Source: Cristatella mucedo (lineage: Eukaryota; Bryozoa; Phylactolaemata; Cristatellidae). Taken from it: a DNA stretch of 64,000 nt. The notes beneath the pieces are model-generated. The model was not told where the DNA came from and searched no databases. It worked only from the letters and a program-made list of their open reading frames with translations. Made by a program: the position numbers and the translations under genes. The stretch's first letter is position 1; each line of letters opens with the position of its first letter. Positions 10,456-22,700 of this stretch are shown piece after piece. The DNA lies in NCBI GenBank assembly GCA_009760855.2, contig WPIO01000260.1, forward strand, positions 1-64,000, given 5' to 3'.

Positions 10456-11220
10456 ATACCGCAGTGTAGTCGGGGCGGTGCCGACATTTTTCGAAACCTG
10501 CGTCGACTCGGCTAATCTCAGATCGCCGACTCCGCCCTCGTCGACCGTCTGCCGACTGAAACTCTACGCTTGCTCATCTAACGCGATGGCTATCGATGCC
10601 AAAATGCACTGTTGCTAGCCGACACTTGAGGCAACGTCGAAATCCGAGAGCCAATCCAGCGACCACTGCATAACCGGCCTCGTGTTCCCAAGGTGCTTTG
10701 TGCGATCGCTGGGCCCGCGGACGCTTGCGCCGGTAATTGTCGGGCTGGGCCGCTTGATGAGCTGCGGCTCAGCCTCTGGGCGACCGAATCGGCATGAAGC
10801 GGGTCCCTTGGTTAGCTGGAGGAGAAGTTGGTGATGGCGGCGGCGGCGGCTCATTGGGATGATGCAAAAAAGAGCCTGCTCCGTAGCGATGTCAAGTTCG
10901 CTGAGCGAGAGCTTAATGGAAACGCACTGGAGGTGTGTTATGTTTGCATTAAAACGTGGACCGACCGGCCGCAACGCGGGCCGATTTAGCCGCATTTGCC
11001 GCGAACGGTGCGGATGTGCTCGGCTCGGCTGCGCTTGGCTCGGCAGACTGATCGCGTCGCGGTCGCATCGCGGCCGCGCTTGTCACTCTTCTCAGACTTC
11101 TCAGGCGCACGGCGCACTCGGACGCCAGGAGGCGCGTTTTTATAGGTTCATGCTGTCGCGGCGATGCCCCAAGCTACCAAATAGGCACATGCACAAATGC
11201 GTTCGCGCGCGCAGGCGAAA
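10456..11220. other. GC-rich stretch without a supported gene
   Basis: Short open frames exist on both strands but show no family signature. The sequence is rich in CpG and contains a short ggc repeat (about 10,830). No function is assigned. Confidence 0.4.
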
Positions 11221-11225
11221 ATAAC

Positions 11226-11289
<64 letters not shown>

Positions 11290-11302
11290 ATAAATATATA
11301 TG
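11221..11302. repeat. (AT)n-(TG)n microsatellite
   Basis: An AT run is followed by about 22 TG dinucleotides and a degenerate AT tail. The alternating purine-pyrimidine tract yields spurious HTHTHT / VCVCVC reading frames. Confidence 0.97.
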
Positions 11303-11473
11303 CACTTTCAAAGCGAGAACATACTTCCTTCCGTGACGCGGCAACATTCCACCGCGCGGCTTGCATACATTATGCATTTCTACTATGAATCAAGGAAATG
11401 AGTCCACAGGCTCACTCGAAGACAAAAACAACAGAGTAGCGTACCGGAAGACAATAAAACAGTGAAGTTCGGT

Positions 11474-11475
11474 AT

Positions 11476-11544
<69 letters not shown>

Positions 11545-11556
11545 CTATATATATGC
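11474..11556. repeat. (AT)n microsatellite
   Basis: An almost uninterrupted run of about 35 AT dinucleotides. Confidence 0.97.
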
Positions 11557-11966
11557 AAGCCTATATTCGCACAATACCTATCGCTAGCACACAATCAACG
11601 CACGAGCAATTGCCGAACTTCATTTATTCCGCAAACGTCTGAGAAAGATGCGGGTGTGAGCAACCACTGTCAGAATAGTTTTCGGAATTCAACTTGAGAG
11701 TATGGCAAAACCGCTTCAATTACTTCGTGCGTATCCCATCGCACTCGTGCGCTCAGCGACGATTCTCGACGTCAGCGTCTCCATGGCGTCTCTCTCTGCT
11801 CCGGTCGCCCGCAGCCAACTGCCGCTAGGAGGCGTTCGCTGGTCAGAGCCACTTACGCCGGCTGTGCAGCGGCACGCAGAGCTTCAACTGGGCGCTTCCG
11901 GCAAATGCGTTCTCGCTTTTGTTTTCGTTTCCCAAAGAGGTGAGGGTATACGAGAGTGGGTCACGT

Positions 11967-12090
11967 AATAATAATATCAATAATAATAATAACGCACTTG
12001 ATAAAGCGCCATCAGAGAACTCAATCTCTCTCTAGGCGCTTTACATTTGCTGCAAAGGGAAATGCAATTGAATGGTGAGTAGTATACGCT
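11967..12090 (-). mobile_element. L2-A 3' tail fragment
   Basis: The minus strand carries the terminal hairpin (aaagcgcctag ... gcgctttatc) followed by the (att)n tail. This is the 3' end shared by all L2-A copies in the window. Confidence 0.85.
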
Positions 12091-13034
12091 CAGGCTTAAG
12101 GTCGTTAAGTCTGCCATGACGTCTCTGCTATAACTTTGCAGAGGCCAACTATCAAGGAATTGCGTAGACTAAGTTGATCGGGTTTCATTGAAAGTAAGCT
12201 CTACGAAAACATAAACTTTCCCGCTCAGTCAGGGCGAACAGCTAACGTAAGCGAGTGGCGATTGACCGAGAGGCGCTCGAAATGATCTTCGATCGAATTA
12301 GAAATTTATTTACAATTTATAATATTGACACATTAAAATCTTCTAAGCAATACTATCATCAGACGTTCAGGCTGATCCGTCTTCCGATTTTAGCGAATTT
12401 CGGCATCGCTTTCATGGAGCAGCCGTCATTGCTCTACGTCGACACACTCACTAGTTGCCGGGCTTCAAAGCTCGCCTCCGTCGCTCCTATGCTGCCGGAA
12501 GCAATGTGGATTTCCCCGCGGGATCTCGCGTGATCGTGCACTTGACTCGCAAAGCGAACAGAGAGCTGACTGCTCGTCAAATAGATGGCACGGAGTCGTT
12601 GACAGTGCAACTATCCGGGAGTGCGACTTGCGCGTCTCATCCGGAGTGAACTGGAAAGTTCTGGAAAGGTCCAATGCAACGGCCGCTAGAGGGCATCAAG
12701 GGAAAATGTTGCAGCATCTCAGAGCTAAGTTTGTCGAAGAGATTCAATTATGTCTTCATGCTGATTACCCATGCTTACAATTGTTCACGAAATTTGCAGA
12801 CCGTTATGTGCTCGACTTATGTATTTAGGCTTCTCTGGATTGGAAAAACTATTTGCACGAGCTAACCCGGCGTGCTAAAACGAACCTAGCAACGAATTTA
12901 GCAAAAAATTGAAGGAAATGAATCTCAGCGCCACAAGCAGACAGTCACACAAGGTATGGTGACGAACTTAATTGTATAGGTTAAAGTACGTTTTCCTTAT
13001 CAAATGTTTACTCTTGCCGTTGGTAATTCAGAGG

Positions 13035-13910
13035 TCTCAATTTCTGAGCATGCTATCAGTTCAAGGCATTCTCTTTAGCAACCATTCTAGTTCGTACAAA
13101 TTGTGTCATAGTGAAAGAAAATGCAGCCCTATGCAACTCACGAACCACTTGTGAGGACTCACTCTTACTCACGAGACTTACAAGAGGCAAGACGTGTTTA
13201 GAGTGACCTCGTGCTTTTGAGTGTTTTGCTGTTGTGATTTTACCGTACTTTCGTCCTTTATTGCTTCTTTTAATGCTAGTTAGTTCTTCATTAGATATTG
13301 CGCTTATTTTGAGACAGCTGAAAAACGCAAAAGTAGCAGCTCTTCAGCTGGAAGACTCCGACCCAGAGGTTTTGAGCAACCGCGGCGTCTGTGTAGACTG
13401 AAGGGAGGTGGCATTGCATCGCTTAAAGGTTCGATTCGTGCATTGTTTACTAAACTGTGCATTTTGACCAAATTTGTTCGGTTTGACATCATTGTGTGAG
13501 CCGTGCATTTGTATCTATCATTACTCCTCTCAGACCACTTACTCCATGCACCGTGTGGCTTCTAACTCCTTCGTGATATTCGGGTATTCCGATTTGGTTC
13601 CCAGGCATTCCGCCGAAGCAAAGCTGGCTCGCGAAACGCGAAACAGTTCGGTGCAGGTTATTGCAATGCAGCCGCCGGCCTGAATGGAGCTGCTCGTGCT
13701 TGTTGTAAAAATTCAAGATTCGCGATTTCATGAATTTATTCTACGTTGCAAGTCAAATGAACAGGTACGTGCGGCAGTTGACGTGAGGCAGAGTGACAAT
13801 TTCTGATAATGCTATCAGCTCAAGGCATTCTCTTTAGCAACCGTTTTAGTGCGCAAATTGAGTCATAGTGACAGAAAATGCAGCCCTATGCAACTCACGA
13901 ACCATTTCGA
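13035..13910. repeat. Direct repeats of about 110 bp flanking repeat Y
   Basis: 13,035-13,150 and 13,798-13,910 share ctatcag(t/c)tcaaggcattc and gcagccctatgcaactcacg. The partner region at 17.1 kb has this block once. The arrangement looks like a local tandem duplication or an insertion accompanied by duplication of its flank. Confidence 0.8.
13150..13797 (+). repeat. Repeat Y, copy 1 (partner 22,700-24,070)
   Basis: Shared segments include the gcaagacgtgttt region, aacgcaaaagtagcag, acccagaggttttgagc, accaaatttgttcgg and gagctgctcgtgcttgttgt. This copy lacks about 700 bp present in the partner (22,940-23,625). It could be a non-autonomous transposon or part of an unrecognised gene. No domain was identified. 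Confidence 0.7.
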
Positions 13911-14035
13911 ACACGGCTCCCTATGATGATTACAGTTACGTTAATCGATAAGCTTACCCCTGTCGCCGGATCGATCAGTAAAACTCGGAACTTGCACGCC
14001 TGCCTGAAAGCACGCTCAGGCCACAACAGCCAGCA

Positions 14036-14110
14036 TAACGATAATAATAATTATACATTTGATACCGCACCCTCAGAGAACTCAATCTCTTTCTAGGCAC
14101 TTTTATCATG
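14036..14110 (-). mobile_element. L2-A 3' tail fragment
   Basis: The minus strand has tgcctagaaagagattgagt followed by a taatta tail. It is a degenerate copy of the L2-A terminal hairpin. Confidence 0.7.
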
Positions 14111-15029
14111 TGCACCGAAAGCCGCTTAGGCCTTGAATGCACGATAGGAAACTCTCCTGAGCAACACCCACTAAGTCTTTGGGGCTGTAAAAGTTACAGA
14201 CGAAAACACATAACAGTACATTCAAGCCGGCAGCACGGATATTTGTCGGTGCCTTAAAAACGCCAACGTTTTGGCTCTAATTTAGTGTCAATATTTAAGT
14301 CTGTGTACCTACATATAAGTATACGCGTATAAATATTCATATTTACTCTAAAATGGTGCACCGATTAAGGGCTTCTTAGTTTAGCCTTGGAGATTCAGCG
14401 TTGACGTCATAGGTTATTTGGTATTCAGTGCCTTACAAACTAAAAGGGTGGAACTGCAGCTAGGGATCAACAAATATTAGTTTACTGCGCTGGTGCACCT
14501 ATATCTAGTACAGCGCCTACTATAAGTAAGTAAAATACTAATAATAAGAATGAGATATACATCAACCGAGACCTATCAGAGCTAAATTTCTTTCTAGGCC
14601 ATCAGTACGATGGAAGGGGAGCAAAGTGCAGATCTTTAGCCTACTGGCTGACAGTCAATCAGCTTTGTTCATTCTAACTGGGAGCCAATAATCAGGTTGT
14701 TCGTGCTGAAGTAATATACATCGGTGCACTTACTTTGAAGAGTAGAAGCTAACGAGAGATATTGGCCGTCTCTCGGACGATTGTTGGCTCGTTACGAGCC
14801 ATACCAAAACCAGTTGGCCCAGCAAACGCCGTGGTGAACACTGCAACGTCGACTTCCCGCATTTTACTCATTTAGCCGTGAGCTCGTAGTCGAAGCATCA
14901 GTATTGAGAACCTATTCCTTGTTGCAGTTTTTTTCTGAAAACCTTCGTTTTTCAGCACTGGATCCAAGGACACCGAGTGAGAAAGTCGGTGCTGAGAAGT
15001 AGATGAAATGTATCTCCGTCTGTAACTCC
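14111..15029. other. Non-coding stretch of duplication X
   Basis: No gene was recognised. It contains a degenerate L2-A-like tail near 14,540-14,600 and sequence shared with 17,440-18,110. Confidence 0.4.
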
Positions 15030-15910
15030 ACGAAATCATAAAGACCACGTGGGTGTTATGCAGAAGAGTTTTGCATAGCGCACTCACAGCCTAAGCGGCT
15101 TTCGGTAAGCATTCGGTAGCCAACAGACTTCGTCTCACGCAACAAATAGAAAGTGGGAAGCATTGCAGAGTCAAGAGAGCAGTTGAGGTAGTGAGTAGCA
15201 TGAAAGTAGCATCTCAGGACTGTTGAAAAGGATGAGCCATAGTCGGCAGTAGGTGAGTAGTTGTCGTTGCGTAAGAATTGTGGAAGCGAGTTCCATAATA
15301 TAGGACCTGCAGAGCTATCGTTTCTGTAGCCAACGGTCTTTAAGCGGAGGAATGGAACAGCTAATTTATTGTCCACACAGAACGTGAGGGGCGCGAACAG
15401 GCTTAAACCTGTGCAGCAGTTCAGCAAGGTACGAAGGAGCCAAGCCATAGCGGGCATTGTGGGTCAGCGTAAGAACTTTACTCTGGATCAGTTGCTCAAC
15501 AGGCATCCATCGTAGCTCTTTTAGCAAAGGCGACACGTGCTCAAACCGCTGGGACTTGAAAACTAGCCTTGCAGCCATATTCATACTCTGCTGCAGCGGC
15601 CTAATTGCTTTCTTTGGAAGCCCAGCTAATAATGAATAGTAATAATCAAGCCGAGACAGAACTTAGGAGGTAGTTAAATTTTTTACAAGCATCTGTGGGA
15701 GACAGCCCCTAATCTTGGATAGGGATCGAACGTGATGGCTAGCAGTAGAAGTAGTCTTCTGAAGGAAGCTTTTAAAATTAGGCAGTTGTCGAAAACGATA
15801 CCTAAATTTCGAGCATGTGGTGATGGTCGCACAATAGCATCACCTATTAGAAGAGCAAAGCCTTTTAATCCAGCCACACGCATAGGGTGTCCAATGAGCC
15901 GCAATAAAGC
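15030..15910 (-). mobile_element. L2-B LINE fragment, C-terminal RT region and 3' UTR
   Basis: The minus-strand frames give ARNLGIVFDNCL, then MNMAARLVFKSQRFEHVSPL, LKELRWMPVEQ and RYGLAPSYLAELLHRF, all C-terminal to the RT catalytic core of L2 elements. The 3' UTR carries aaagccgcttaggctgtgag and gcgctatgcaaaactc. The copy is 5' truncated and frame-shifted. Confidence 0.88.
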
Positions 15911-15911
15911 C

Positions 15912-16085
15912 ATAAAGACTAGTGGGTGTTACGAAGGAGAGTTTTGTATAGCGCACTCACAGCCTAAGTTGCTTTCTGTACGCATTCGGTAGCCAACAGA
16001 CTTCGTCTTACGCAACAAAGAGAAAGTGGTAAGCATAGCAGTGTCAGAAGAGAGCAGTTGAGGTAGTGAGTAGCATGGAATTTGT
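15912..16085 (-). mobile_element. L2-B 3' UTR fragment
   Basis: A second copy of the L2-B tail (gcgctatacaaaactctcct on the minus strand) begins exactly where the previous fragment ends. This suggests a nested insertion. Confidence 0.8.
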
Positions 16086-16149
16086 GTGAGATTCCAAATT
16101 TACTAAAGCTTACTCAAAGTTCAAGTGGATTTTGGTTTTTTTTTGCGAC

Positions 16150-16460
16150 GACAACAGTCTTCATCTCACGCAATTAAGAGATAGTGCGAAAAATAACAAT
16201 GTCATGAGAGCAGTTGAGGTAGCGAGTAGCTTGAAAGTGACTGCTGGGAAGAGCTGGAAAGGATATGCCATAGTCGGCAGCAGGAGAGTAGATGTCGTAG
16301 CCTAAGAATCGGGGGAGAGACTTCCACAGTCTAGGACCTGCAGAGAAAAAGCTTCTGTCGCCAAAGGTCTTAAACTGTAGGAACGGAACAGCTAATTTAT
16401 AGTCCATAGAGGACCTGAGTTCTCGAGGAGGCTGAAACTGCTGCATCCGTTCAGCTAAGG
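16150..16460 (-). mobile_element. L2-B C-terminal fragment
   Basis: The minus strand encodes MDYKLAVPFLQFKTFGDRSF and SAGPRLWKSLPRFL, the conserved C-terminal end of L2-B. A third fragment of the same family thus lies in tandem. Confidence 0.85.
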
Positions 16461-16589
16461 AGCAGCGTTCAGACGACTAGTGGTGACTATCTTTTGGCCA
16501 CGCCCTCAGACTGGCACCAGATTGCACCAGTTGGCACCGGAGGCCATCACTTACCATTTGCCTGCCATTCGAGTTTCGTATCGCACTAG

Positions 16590-18110
16590 GCCACAGGGCG
16601 GGTGTCGCCAATCAGTGACGCACATCCTAAAGCGAAGGATTCAACACAGATGCTTGATGGCACGCTCGAGCAAGCATCTGCGGGTGCGACTTGCTCGGTG
16701 CACCAGGAGAGAACTGGAAAGTTGTGGAAAGGTCCGATTCAACGGCCCCTTGAGTGCGTCAAGAAAAAAATTTACATCCTTACAGATATAAGAGTGTCAT
16801 ATACATACGATTACGTCTTCACGTTGATAGACCATGTTTACAATTGTACAATTGAACGAAATTTGAAGACCTCATGTGTGGCACGTAGTTAGGCTTTTCT
16901 GGATTAGAAGAATTAGATGCAAGCGCTTACCTGAAGGTTAAAACGAAACTAGCACAGAATTGAGGAAAATTTAACAAGAAAACGGATCAAAGTGCTAAAG
17001 GCAGGCAGTCGGATAAAGTGTGGTGACGAGATTAAATTTATCCATTATAAATAAAATGCGTTTCCTTATCAAATTTCTGCGCCTGCCGTCATTGAGAATT
17101 CAGCGGCCTCAGTTTCTGAAAATGTTCTCAATTCAAGGCATTTTGTCTGGCAACCTTCTTACCATGTACATGTTTGTGCAAATGTGTCATAGTAAAAACA
17201 AGAAACCGTATGCTATTCCCACACCATTTTGAACATGCATAAATAGAAAGATTACAGCTAAGTTCATCATAAGCTTATCCAAATTGCAGGATGAGTTATT
17301 AAAAGTCTGAACTTGCGGGTCTGCCTGCAAGAACACTTAGGCCACAATAGTCAGCATAACAATAATAGTAATAATGATAATAATATGCTTGATATAGTTT
17401 CCTCAGAGAACTGAATACCTGTCTAGGCACTTGGCATGCATACCAAAGCCGCATGGGCTTAGAGTGTGCTATCATATATATATATTTTTTTTATGTTCAC
17501 ATTTAATGTAAAATGGTTCACTGATTTAAGGCTTCTTAGTTGAGCCGTTAAGAAAAATTGAGGCTGGTTGCTTAAAACAATATTCGCAGCTTTTGAAGCC
17601 AAAAGGGACAAGCTACTTCAGATATGGATCCACAGAATTAGTTTACTCTGGTGGTCCATCTATATCTATTACAGCACATACTAACAATAAAATGAATACT
17701 AATAAAAAATAGAAGCTTTCAAACGCGCCCTAAAGGAACTTATAGTCTTCCTAGGTCCTCGATGGAAGGATGGAGAAGGAGCAAAACGCAGATCTTTAGC
17801 CTATTGGCTAACGGTCGACCAGCTTTGTTGTTAATAACTGGTAGTTAATAGCCAGATTGTTCGTCCTGCAGTAACATACAGTGGCGCTCTGACTTTCAAG
17901 TCAACTAACGGGAGATACGAGCGGCCTCTCTCTCGAATTTGTACTTGGAGTAAAGAACTAAAACTCGGGTTAGGAGCCAACTTCAGTTGCCCTGACGCTA
18001 GTTTACTCAGCGAACGCTGCAGTGAACAGTGCATCATCCGCCCGCCCAGATAACTGCGTCTCACTCGTTTACTTGTAGCCGCTAGCTCGTATTCGAAGCA
18101 TCGGTAATAT
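16590..18110. repeat. Segmental duplication X, copy 2
   Basis: Partner of 12,540-14,900, same orientation, without repeat Y. A short L2-A tail remnant (about 17,350-17,440, minus) sits inside. No gene was recognised. Confidence 0.8.
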
Positions 18111-18205
18111 CATGCTTGATAAACAACATGAACAACGTGGTTAGGGGTGAACTGCACAGGGTCAGCGTGCAAATGTGGTTACTGGCAGCAGGCACAGTGT
18201 CAGTT
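18105..18205 (-). mobile_element. L2-A 3' UTR fragment
   Basis: atcatgcttgataaacaac and the gggtgaactgcacagggtcag block match the L2-A 3' UTR. The tail hairpin is missing. Confidence 0.75.
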
Positions 18206-18469
18206 CTCAATCCCAGCTGCACGATAGGCGGCTCTCAAACATCTCTGCGCTGCTGTCAAAGATTGTCAGTAGCCGCGGTATAATCGGTGTTGTTTGCTCC
18301 CATTTGTGCTCCATTGTGTGTGTGTGAAACCTCCGTTTTTTCAGCTGTGGATCTAAAGAAAATTGATGCGAAGGACAGTGCTGAGAAGTAGAAGCAGAAG
18401 GATGAGAAGCTTTGAACGGAAGGAACGATCAGCAAACGTGACGAAGGTGTGCGTTTAGTTGACTTAATA

Positions 18470-20230
18470 ATTATATAATAATGATAATGCACTTAATAAA
18501 GCGACCTCAGAGAACTCAATCTCTTTCTAGGCGCTTTACATTCGCTGCGAAGGGAAACGCGATTGAATCGTGAGTAATATCATGCTTGATAAACAACATG
18601 AACAACGTGGTTAGGGGTAAACTGCACAGGGTCAGCATGCAAATGGGGTTACTGGCAGCATGCACAGTGTCAGCACGCATAAGCACATCAAGGACGAATC
18701 ACTGAGACCCACTAAATGCTTTCCTAAATAGGTGTGTTTTTAAGTTCTTTTTAAATGTGGTCAAATCACGGCATGTTCTGATGCAAGTCGGGAGAAAGTT
18801 TCAGGCTTTGGGAGCATACGAACTCCAAAACAGTCTCCAAAGGATTTAAGGTTTATCCGGGGAATTGGTAAACTGTTGGATTCCGAAAAGCGGGCGGTAC
18901 GATGTTTGGCCTGTTGGGGGAGTATGTCGGAGGGATAAGCTGGAGCCAAAGAATGAAGTGACCTAAAAGTGAGCGACAAAACCTTGAAGTCAATCCGTTG
19001 CTTGACTGGTAGCTAGTTGTAATGTGGCAACTGCGACGCTCACGACAGACAAGCCTAGATGCAGAGTTTTTCGCCAGCTGCAATGGCCTGATCGCACATG
19101 CCGGTAGGCCAGTAAACAATGGGATGCAGAAGTCGAGACGGGATGTCACGAATGCATGGACAAATTTGGACGTGGTATTCTAATCTACACAAGCCCGAAT
19201 TTTAGCAATGTTATGAAGCTGAACGTAGGCAGACTTGACTGTGGAGCTGATGTGGTCGTCTAACGAGAGGTCACTTTGGAACATGACACCTAGATTTTGA
19301 GCTGATTCAACAGGATATATGCTGGCAGAGCCAATATGGAGCGTCAGCCTTTCCAATTTCTGAATTACACTGGATTTGCCCATAACTAGTAAGTTAGTTT
19401 TATCATCGTTTAGTTTAGGAAAATTTGCTACCATCCATGTGCGGATGTCATCAATACATGCAGCTAGTGAGGTGAGAGAATTTGAGGTGCTCAAAGGCTG
19501 GGAGGGATCAAAAGTACAACTGAGTGCAAAGGAACAACTGAGTGTCATCCGCATAGAAGTGAAAGCCTAGATTGTGCTTGACAATCACGCCAGCAAGAAG
19601 GAGAGTATAAACCGTGAAAAGAACCGGACCTAGCACCGAGCCCTGAGGTAACCCATTTTTTTCAGAGGTACCTCGGATGATCTTTGTTCATTCACGTCAA
19701 TACTCTGGAGTCTCCCACTGAGATAGGACCTGAAACATTGCAGAGCAGTGCTAGTGATGCCCAGCCGAGACGAGAGGGGCTCTAGAAGACCTTTGTGATC
19801 AATAGTTTAAAAAACTGTCAAAAGATCGAGCAAAACAAGCAGAGACACTCTACCCATGTCTGCATTTCTAAGTAGGTCGTTGTATACCCTAAGCAATGCT
19901 GATTCTGTGGAGTGATTAGCTCTAAAGCCAGACTGGAACGTACTACCAAGGTTTGAAGCTTCGATATTTAAGTTCAGCTAGTCTGCCGGCGACCCGTTCC
20001 AGTGTCTTAGATAGGAATGGTAAAAGGGAGACTTGGGGGGTAGTTGCTCAAGTTCTCTTGGTCTAGTGTCGCTTTCTTGAGAAGTGGCCTGACTACAGCT
20101 TTTTTGAAAGGTGCTGGGACCTGACCTGAGGCTAATGACATATTAACGATGTTAGTTATGCATGGCAGCAGCAGATCAATCCAACGTAGGAGCAGGACAG
20201 TAGGTTGTCAGAATGAAATTGAGTTCTCTG
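18470..20230 (-). mobile_element. L2-A LINE, 5' truncated, decayed RT
   Basis: From the (att)n tail and hairpin at 18,478-18,560 the minus strand runs through the 3' UTR into C-terminal RT frames (SNGLTSRFCRSLL, SASRLVCRERRSCHI) and the D-motif region (NFPKLNDDKTNLLVMGKSSV). Upstream are remnants of the catalytic core, with several frameshifts and a stop. It ends near the RPLLKKATLDQENL segment at about 20,090, past which only flanking homology with 45,000-45,070 continues. It cannot encode an active RT. Confidence 0.9.
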
Positions 20231-20279
20231 AGTTGTAGCTTGAGTCAGCCTCTCCCTGGTCCCCTGTAAGCCACTCAGC

Positions 20280-20640
20280 CAATTGATGGTCTCATCACCT
20301 GCACCTTGCCTGATGCACCATCAAAATATGTTAGGAAATATGGTAAAATATGGTGTCCATCACCTCAGGCAATTCCGAAAGCACAGCACTGAGAATATGG
20401 TGGTCTTTACTCAACACAGCAATGAACATTTGCATGGACATTTCCAGGGAACCGAACCATGCTTGTATGCCATCATTTCCGATGCTATGCCACCTTAGGT
20501 TATCTGCACTTCCAAAGCTACTACTACAAATTAACATCTCACATAAAGGCAGCACCTTTAAAATAGGGTAAAATATGGTGTCCATCACCTCAAGCAATTC
20601 CGATAGCACAGCAGAGAGAAATGGCATGAATGGCTTCGAG
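20280..20640. repeat. Repeat R copy within a local duplication
   Basis: ggtaaaatatggtgtccatc occurs at about 20,340 and, with one change (ggg), at about 20,566, each followed by cacctca(g/a)gcaattccga. The block between them contains repeat R, also found twice in the TRIM copy 1 intron. Confidence 0.7.
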
Positions 20641-20734
20641 ACCCTCGAGCTGCGAACACTGACCTCTGCTGCTGCTGCTTTTTGCAGGTGGTTCGCTGTC
20701 GTACCAAATTCTGTCCAGTGTCGCCAAATTCCAG

Positions 20735-21115
20735 TTAGAACGGACTAGTGACGATGGTGAAGCAATCGCCCCCAGACGCTGAACACACTATAATGCCATA
20801 TAGTTCATTCTTTCTTTTAACTGCCTCTTGGTGGGCTACTACCATCAAAGCTAGTCCAACGTGAGTGGTAAGAGGCTCCACCTGAGCTTGCAGCACTGGC
20901 CGGCAGGTCGTACAACTACTGAAGCTGCCTTGCTCGTAACGCAACAGCATAGCCTGTCAAAAATCGGTTTATGGCCTAAAGCACTGACACGTGAAGCCAG
21001 CAGCACTCCTGCTCTGGAACCCTGGGCATCGATAACTACTAGCCAATCCAACAGCTCGTTCGTCCTGCACAGACTGCACTGCAGTGACCCAGTCGTCCTC
21101 TTCGTTGTCGTCTTC
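20735..21115 (-). pseudogene. Diverged TRIM propeller relic
   Basis: The minus strand encodes EDDWVTAVQSVQDERAV, against GQDDSVTAAQSLQDGRAV in copy 2. After frame changes follow segments resembling SVALTAAALVTASRDKVK (LALMVVAHQEAVKRKNEL). It is clearly older than copies 0-2. No RING exon is nearby. Confidence 0.65.
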
Positions 21116-21820
21116 ACATCTTAGACAGAGGTGCGTTTGTGCCTGCTTGTGCACATTCGTGCTCGTGTGAGTGCTTGCCTGCTGTCATGTGGATGCCCAC
21201 ATAAAGCATAAAGGGCCAGCCACAGGCAGTGCTGTATGCTGCTGCTGCTGGCTGCAGCTACATGTTTACCTTCACTCCCCGTCAACTCCCTCGTCTTTGT
21301 AGCTATCAGTGACGAGATCGAGTGAATGTCAATAGGCATCGAAGTCGAAGCCGTAGTCAAAGCCAGGCTAAGTCATCATCGGATTTTGTTTCCATCGCAC
21401 GCAGTTTATTCGCAATTTATTTATTGTGATAATTCTGCCATTGTTGTCGGCTTTCGTATGTACACCTGCTTACCTTGTGGGCTGTCTTTACGATTCGATA
21501 GTCTGCTTTTAGGCAACGGCTCTACCTTCGTCAGTTGCCATGCTGCTCGGTACGGCATTCGTTAGCTACTTACCCTGAGCTTTCGTGATGGGTACTCCGG
21601 GCAGCTCTGGACGCTTATAACAATTTCATCAGGGTGTGCGATACTCTATCGGGGTAGGGTCAAACCTACTTAAGACTGGGCGGAATGACTGCCAGTGACT
21701 GCTCTACTTCCGGAACACTGCAGAAATGTCGCATGCGACCAGCTGTAGAACAGGAAAAGACTGGAGGAGCCTGGGAGATCCGTGCCGCCAAACTTCGGCG
21801 AACGGCTCACGTATGACTAA
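21116..21820. other. No recognised gene
   Basis: Only short frames without family signature on either strand. The upstream flank of the propeller relic may extend into this stretch, but I could not confirm it. Confidence 0.35.
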
Positions 21821-21829
21821 GTCAAAAAG

Positions 21830-21935
21830 AGAAAGAGACTGTAGGTAGGATTCGAGCACTTGACCACCCAGGTGTTGGAATAGAGTCCTCGCCCGAGCGT
21901 AGGCCGGGCTCACCAGCTGGGCTAGGCTACGAAGG
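21830..21935 (-). mobile_element. tRNA-derived SINE candidate (SINE3)
   Basis: On the minus strand TAGCCCAGCTGG (21,913-21,924) fits the pol III A-box exactly and TGCTCGAATCC (21,848-21,858) fits the B-box at 9 of 11 positions. They are spaced as in a tRNA. The stretch does not fold into an obvious tRNA, so a SINE head is more likely. Confidence 0.5.
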
Positions 21936-22144
21936 GCCATCGCCGGAAGTCGTATTCATGTACGTACTGGTTGAGGCCCTTCACGGTCGGGGCTCTCGGA
22001 AGCTGGTGGCCAGACAGTTGGGGCTTGCCTTGCGGACCTCGGCATTCCACCAACGAAGGGAAGGGAGTTTCGACGGCTTTGCTTTGGGTATCCGACGCCA
22101 TCTCATTGGCTAAAGGAGCTGCGATGCTTCCGTTGCAGCAAACG

Positions 22145-22205
22145 TAAAGTGCTCAGAATGAGATTGAGCTCTCTGAGGGAGCAATATCAAATGCATTATC
22201 GTTCT
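22145..22205 (+). mobile_element. L2-A tail remnant
   Basis: gagattgagctctctgaggg followed by a degenerate att tail is the L2-A 3' hairpin in plus orientation. Confidence 0.65.
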
Positions 22206-22209
22206 TATT

Positions 22210-22700
22210 ATTCTTAACTCGTCAGCAACTCCAAGTCTTCTGATAGCTTAGATAAAAATTGTACTCTGTACTTAAAAAAAAACCATTTTATTGCAGTGCA
22301 TTTTATTGCCTCGTAATTTCATACACAACTTTTTCAATTTATAAGTATGTCTTTTAATCTAAAAATGTATGACCGATATCGATGCGTTTTTGGTGTCGAG
22401 GAATTGATTATTACATTTTAAAATAGAAATTAACTGGACACGTAAATCATTTGAGTTAGGTGCTCTGTCGCCGAACGAATAAACTCGCAAGTCAACGTAC
22501 CTCAGGGTACAGTTAGCCCCCGACTTACGATGGGTTTTACTGACAAAAATTTGAAATGCGAACTCGGTCGCGTTCACATTAATTAAAATTGAAAATTAAA
22601 ATATATGCAAGAAAGCATTCAAAATCCGCGCGCGGTCAGTAGGTTTGACAAGGCCGCAAACAGTAGAGAGGAAACGACGTCTGACAGCCATGCATTTCGG
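22210..22700. other. AT-rich stretch without a recognised gene
   Basis: No coding or repeat signature could be assigned. Confidence 0.4.

Larger units (their letters stand above)
12540..14900. repeat. Segmental duplication X, copy 1 (partner 16,590-18,110)
   Basis: Shared blocks include gaactggaaagtt near 12,648, a tttccttatcaaat block near 12,990, ggtgcac ... ttagtttac near 14,480 and gcagatctttagcctac near 14,630. All recur in the same order in the partner. No coding sequence was recognised. An additional repeat (Y) sits inside this copy at 13,150-13,797. Confidence 0.8.

Noticed and set aside
11148-11388. Frames made of HTHTHT or VCVCVC
   Set aside because: They translate a TG microsatellite.
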